Source: Peptoniphilus equinus | Lineage (GTDB): Bacteria; Bacillota; Clostridia; Tissierellales; Peptoniphilaceae | Direction of reading: 5' to 3' | Length of the DNA: 64,000 nt | NCBI RefSeq assembly: GCF_027921445.1 | Contig: NZ_CP115667.1 | Span: forward strand, 186,001 to 250,000 | Part shown: piece after piece, positions 60,765-64,000 of the stretch | Position numbering within the stretch: position 1 is the first letter of the stretch | Layout of the letters: every line of letters begins with the position of its first letter | Made by a program: the position numbers and the translations under genes | The notes under the pieces: model-generated | Databases searched by the model: none | Told to the model about the DNA's origin: nothing | Seen by the model: the letters and a program-made list of their open reading frames with translations, nothing else

Positions 60765-61529
60765 TTACTTAAAGGAATTATAACCTAGACTGTTAGAAAT
60801 GATTTTGGCGGTCTGAAAGACATCATCTTTCAGATCGTCATTTTTTATTTTTTCAAGCATACGATTTTTGGGTCCGGTAATGGAAATGGCACCTAAGACC
60901 TGATGATTAAAATCTAAAATCGCTGCACCGACACAATAGATCCCCGGCTCATTGTCTTCGTCGTCAATGCCCACGCCGGTCCTACGAGTTCGTTCAATGT
61001 CGGCAAGGATAGTTTCATAAGGTTTAGTCTTGGCGTCAATGATCCCTTCTTTTACAGACTGAGTATAAATCGTTTGAATGATCTCATCCGGTTCAAACGC
61101 TAACATTGCTTTGCCTACTGAGGTTCGTAAAAGTGGCATGCGAGCACCGATCCGTGATCCCATAGTTATCGCATTGTTAGCTTCAATTTTGTTGATATAG
61201 ACGCCATAAATACCGTCCCTAATGACCAAGTGAACCACTTCATTCACTTTAAGCGCCAGACGATTCATTTCCTGTTCCGAAACTTCAACCAAGTCAGTAC
61301 CTTTAAACTGCGTTGAAGCCAACGTGTATAACTTGTACGTCAAAGAATACTTATTATCTTTTTTGGTTACATAACCCAGACTGACAAGAGTCATTAAAAA
61401 ACGATGTACCGTAGATTTGTGCAGTCCGACAGCGTTTGAAAGCTCAGTGAGACCTGCGCCGTTAGGGAATTTTTGAAAAGCTTCTAAAATTAAAAAAACA
61501 CGTTCAATAGATTGATTTTGTACTTCCAT
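60765..61529 (-). CDS. IclR-family regulator, KdgR-like
   Basis: A 254-residue regulator. The N-terminal winged helix has GLTELSNAVGLHKSTVHRFLMTLVSLGYV at residues 25-53. The C-terminal ligand domain includes GSRIGARMPLLRTSVGKAMLAF and VGIDDEDNEPGIYCVGAAILDFNHQVLGAISITGP. It is divergent from kdgA-kdgK, so it most likely responds to 2-keto-3-deoxygluconate or a phosphate of it, like KdgR of enterobacteria. An inverted repeat lies right before its own start. Confidence 0.88.
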   Translation of the reverse strand: MEVQNQSIERVFLILEAFQKFPNGAGLTELSNAVGLHKSTVHRFLMTLVSLGYVTKKDNKYSLTYKLYTLASTQFKGTDLVEVSEQEMNRLALKVNEVVHLVIRDGIYGVYINKIEANNAITMGSRIGARMPLLRTSVGKAMLAFEPDEIIQTIYTQSVKEGIIDAKTKPYETILADIERTRRTGVGIDDEDNEPGIYCVGAAILDFNHQVLGAISITGPKNRMLEKIKNDDLKDDVFQTAKIISNSLGYNSFK

Positions 61530-61541
61530 TTTATCACCACA

Positions 61542-61570
61542 GCTATTGTATCATATATTGAAACAATAGC
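61542..61570. promoter_or_regulatory. Inverted repeat upstream of the IclR gene
   Basis: GCTATTG at 61542-61548 and CAATAGC at 61564-61570 are exact complements 15 bp apart, 12 bp from the IclR start. It is a candidate autoregulatory operator. Confidence 0.5.
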
Positions 61571-61623
61571 GAGATAGGATTCAGCCATGTGAATTTAGTA
61601 CGATAGATAGTTATCAAATATTC

Positions 61624-61696
61624 TTGACAAAGAAAAGGATTTCATTTACACTAAAGCTAAGTTTTAGAAAATGATATATAGTTTCAAAATATGAAA
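61624..61696 (+). promoter_or_regulatory. kdgA promoter and TTTCA-N5-TGAAA operator
   Basis: TTGACA at 61624-61629 and TACACT at 61647-61652 are 17 bp apart. The palindrome TTTCA-AAATA-TGAAA lies at 61682-61696, about 25 bp downstream of the expected start, a good place for repression by the IclR protein. From 61700 to 61909 I see no gene; a 45-codon frame ending at 61866 has no start codon. Confidence 0.55.
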
Positions 61697-61909
61697 TAAA
61701 GTTCAATGATACTGACTCGGTTTAGGTAGTCTATGAAGAAGGGGTTAGTATAAAAACCATTTTAAACTGTTTTATCAGCCTGCTTCGCTTTGAGTCGATT
61801 TGGGAGAAGATAAGTAAAAATGAAACGGTCGTGAAATTAGAAAGGCTTGCAGTTAAAGACAGATAGTGTTTAAAAGTTTAGTATCAATTTAAATTTTAAG
61901 GAGTCAATC

Positions 61910-62533
61910 ATGTCGAAATTAGATACTTTGTTAAAAATAAAAAACTTAGGAATTGTCGCTGTTGTTCGAGGTAACAGTGCAGAAGAAGCCCTTGAATATG
62001 CCGAGGGGTGTATTGACGGCGGCATAGATATCATTGAAATTACATTTACGATTCCCAATGCTATAGAGGTTTTAAAAACATTACAATCGTCATTACAAGG
62101 GGCCACTATCGGTGCTGGGACAGTTTTGGATGCTGTCACAGCTCGTTTGGCTATTATGGCGGGCGCTCAATTTATTGTGTCACCGGCCTTTGATGAGGAC
62201 GTAGCTAAACTTTGTAATCGCTATCAAGTTCCGTATATGCCGGGGTGTTTGTCGGTGAATGAAATACTGAAGGCCTTGGAATATGGGGTGGATGTTATTA
62301 AAGTATTCCCGGGCTCGGCAGTAGGTCCGGATTATATCAAAGCAGTACACGGGCCATTGCCTCACGTCAATCTCATGCCCACCGGAGGAGTAAGCCTTGA
62401 AAATATTGATGAATGGTTCAGAAGAGGGGTGTTTGCAGTAGGTGTGGGATCTAATCTTGTCAGCGGTTCCAAAGAGGACATTGCAGGTAAGGCGGAGGCT
62501 TATCTTGAAGCTATAAGAGAGGTGCGGAAATGA
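61910..62533 (+). CDS. kdgA: 2-keto-3-deoxy-6-phosphogluconate aldolase
   Basis: A 207-residue TIM-barrel aldolase that splits KDPG into pyruvate and glyceraldehyde 3-phosphate. The catalytic glutamate is in IIEITFTIPNA near residue 43 and the Schiff-base lysine in DVIKVFPGSAVGPDYIKAV near 130. VVRGN and LMPTGGV complete the phosphate site. AAGGAG precedes the ATG. It overlaps kdgK by 4 bp. With kdgK it forms the lower part of hexuronate breakdown. Confidence 0.94.
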   Translation: MSKLDTLLKIKNLGIVAVVRGNSAEEALEYAEGCIDGGIDIIEITFTIPNAIEVLKTLQSSLQGATIGAGTVLDAVTARLAIMAGAQFIVSPAFDEDVAKLCNRYQVPYMPGCLSVNEILKALEYGVDVIKVFPGSAVGPDYIKAVHGPLPHVNLMPTGGVSLENIDEWFRRGVFAVGVGSNLVSGSKEDIAGKAEAYLEAIREVRK

Positions 62534-63552
62534 AAAAAGTGGTCACATTAGGGGAGATTATGTTGAGATTATCCACCCCAGGTTATGAACGGTTTGTGCA
62601 AGCTGATCAATTTGATGCTATCTATGGCGGAGGTGAAGCCAATGTGGCGGTGTCCCTTGCAAATTATGGATTTGATTCTTGTTATGTCACCAAGCTGCCT
62701 GAGAATGAGATTGGACAAGCGGCCGTCAACGCATTGCGGCGATATGGCGTCAATACGTCCGAGATTATTCGCGGGGGAGAACGGATTGGCATTTATTTCT
62801 CAGAAACCGGTGCTTCAGCGCGGCCTTCAAAAATTATTTATGATCGTGCGAACAGTGCCATTGCTATGGCCGAGGTCAAAGATTTTGATTTTGACCACAT
62901 TTTTGAAGGAACGGATTGGTTTCATACCTCAGGCATTACGCCCGCCATTTCAAAACAGGGCGCTGAAATTACTAAAGCTGCAATGGTAGCTGCCAAAAAA
63001 GCTGGAGCTACAGTCAGTATTGATCTTAACTATCGAAAGAAATTATGGACGCCGCAACAAGCCCAGCAAGTCATGCGAGAGTTAATGGAATATGTGGATG
63101 TATGCATAGGCAATGAAGAAGATGCCTCGCTATGTTTAGGTTTTACTCCTCAAGGACTGGATGTGACGCAAGGGCAAGTGGATAGTGCGGCGTATGAAAT
63201 TATTTTTAAACAGATGAGGGAAGAATTTAATTTTACCCACGTGGTAAGTTCTTTGCGGGAATCTTACAGTGCATCGGATAATGGATGGTCAGCTATCATT
63301 TATGACGGTAATACGTTCTATCAATCTAAAAAATATGATTTGCGTATTGTTGACCGTGTTGGCGGCGGCGATTCTTTTGCGGCGGGATTAATTTGCGGCT
63401 TGTTAGATGGGAAGACTGCGGAAGAGGCACTTGAATTTGGTGTGGCGGCATCGGCTTTGAAGCATACTATTAAAGGTGATTTTAATTTGGTCTCTAGAAA
63501 TGAAGTGGAAAATTTAGTGCAGGGTGACGCGTCCGGACGTGTACAACGTTAG
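62530..63552 (+). CDS. kdgK: 2-keto-3-deoxygluconate kinase, PfkB family
   Basis: A 340-residue sugar kinase. It begins VVTLGEIMLRLSTPGYERFVQADQFDAIYGGGEANVAVSLAN, the usual KdgK opening. The catalytic base is in DRVGGGDSFAAGLICGLL near residue 278. It phosphorylates 2-keto-3-deoxygluconate for KdgA. GAGGTG precedes the ATG, which overlaps kdgA. The enzyme is intact although the upstream pathway gene uxuA that follows is broken. Confidence 0.93.
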   Translation: MKKVVTLGEIMLRLSTPGYERFVQADQFDAIYGGGEANVAVSLANYGFDSCYVTKLPENEIGQAAVNALRRYGVNTSEIIRGGERIGIYFSETGASARPSKIIYDRANSAIAMAEVKDFDFDHIFEGTDWFHTSGITPAISKQGAEITKAAMVAAKKAGATVSIDLNYRKKLWTPQQAQQVMRELMEYVDVCIGNEEDASLCLGFTPQGLDVTQGQVDSAAYEIIFKQMREEFNFTHVVSSLRESYSASDNGWSAIIYDGNTFYQSKKYDLRIVDRVGGGDSFAAGLICGLLDGKTAEEALEFGVAASALKHTIKGDFNLVSRNEVENLVQGDASGRVQR

Positions 63553-63615
63553 CGAATTGATAAGTGTAACATCGTTGGATAATCAACTTCGTTAAGGGCT
63601 TCAAAATCTGAGTGA

Positions 63616-63951
63616 TGGTCGTTAGGCTCGGATCAGAATAATGATTTACCTGCCATTATTACAGAGTTTGTAAAAAAAGATCGTGTGGCGTGTGCACATG
63701 GGCGCAATATTAAATTTGAGGGGGAACACAAATTTTATGAATCGGCGCACTTGACTTCAGAAGGCAGTTTGGACATGTATGCCATCATGAAGGCTTTGTT
63801 TGATGGCGGATTTGACGGCTATATTCGGCCCGATCATGGGCGTATGATTTGGGCAGAGACAGGTCGTCCTGGATACGGGTTATATGATAGAGCGTTGGGG
63901 TTGACGTATTTGAATGGTATTTGGGAGGCGTTGGAACGACAATCGAAATAA
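63616..63951 (+). pseudogene. uxuA: Decayed 3' fragment of mannonate dehydratase
   Basis: An open frame of 111 codons with no proper start encodes the C-terminal third of Uxu[65 protein letters not shown] and [23 protein letters not shown]. Full-length UxuA is about 350-360 aa, so some 240 N-terminal residues are missing. Just upstream (63550-63615) are stops and shifted pieces that still suggest the family. It is downstream of kdgK in the same direction, where an intact uxuA would make 2-keto-3-deoxygluconate. The loss looks like deletion plus decay. Confidence 0.85.
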
Positions 63952-64000
63952 GATTGGGTAAGAATAGACTATTCAATACAGCACAATGTGCAAGGAATTA

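Noticed and set aside
61734-61866. Roughly 45-codon open stretch before kdgA
   Set aside because: No start codon, no ribosome site and no recognisable similarity; it lies in a promoter region.
1-64000. CRISPR arrays, rRNA operons, insertion sequences and prophage structural genes
   Set aside because: I looked for regularly spaced repeats, transposase motifs and phage proteins and saw none in the window.

Overview
The window looks like chromosome of a low-to-mid GC anaerobic Firmicute that ferments amino acids. Gram-positive anaerobic cocci of the Peptoniphilaceae/Tissierellia type are my best guess. The grounds are strong AGGAGG ribosome sites, frequent TTG/GTG starts, YdbC, RNase M5-KsgA, ThiT and other ECF S components, SLH proteins, and a histidine-to-glutamate route that uses formyl-tetrahydrofolate synthetase. 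The genus is inferred, not proven.

Left edge (1-3160): an accessory block on the minus strand ends right beside the 3' end of the tmRNA gene. It holds a ParF-like ATPase, a ParG-like ribbon-helix-helix protein flanked by AGTATCTAT repeats, and a HaeIII-like cytosine methyltransferase with its restriction enzyme, which is cut by the window edge. A GC-rich block with no convincing gene separates it from ssrA. It reads as one end of an integrated element with partition and restriction-modification functions.

Housekeeping core (3.2-17 kb): ssrA, VanZ, a HAD phosphatase, tRNA-Pro(TGG), proS-ydbC, the tig-clpP-clpX, lon, engB quality-control cluster, a MATE pump, an SLH surface protein and pta.

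Catabolic island (17.4-23.7 kb): a two-subunit aconitase X, a TRAP transporter (dctPQM), a D-2-hydroxyacid dehydrogenase and a FadR-type GntR regulator form one operon. Three GTATAC palindromes lie upstream. The substrate is not fixed by known gene neighbours, and this is the best candidate here for an undescribed pathway.

Metal and peptide region (23.7-37 kb): copA-copZ sit beside a frameshifted HxlR regulator. Then come an OPT peptide transporter with dipeptidase PepD, thiT with a lipoprotein, YitT, a lipid kinase, MgtC, glpK and a universal stress protein. A 420-bp stretch near 30.3-30.7 kb has a good promoter but no clear gene.

Translation/rRNA cluster (36.9-46.7 kb): metG-tatD-rnmV-ksgA, a zinc-type ArsR sensor, a glutaredoxin, a polysaccharide deacetylase, a YcdB-like secreted protein and an ABC-F ATPase with one wholly degenerate nucleotide site.

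Histidine/glutamate region (46.8-56.5 kb): gltS, divergent hutU and hutI, ftcD, fhs, fchA and glmL. Together these turn urocanate into glutamate, formate and ammonia with an ATP-yielding step, and link to glutamate mutase. hutH is not in the window. OPT-PepD could feed histidine peptides into the route.

Right end (56.6-64 kb): xpt, a nitroreductase, tsaE-tsaB-rimI-tsaD (tRNA t6A), an ECF S component, and an IclR regulator divergent from kdgA-kdgK. These are followed by a decayed 3' fragment of uxuA, the remains of a hexuronate pathway.
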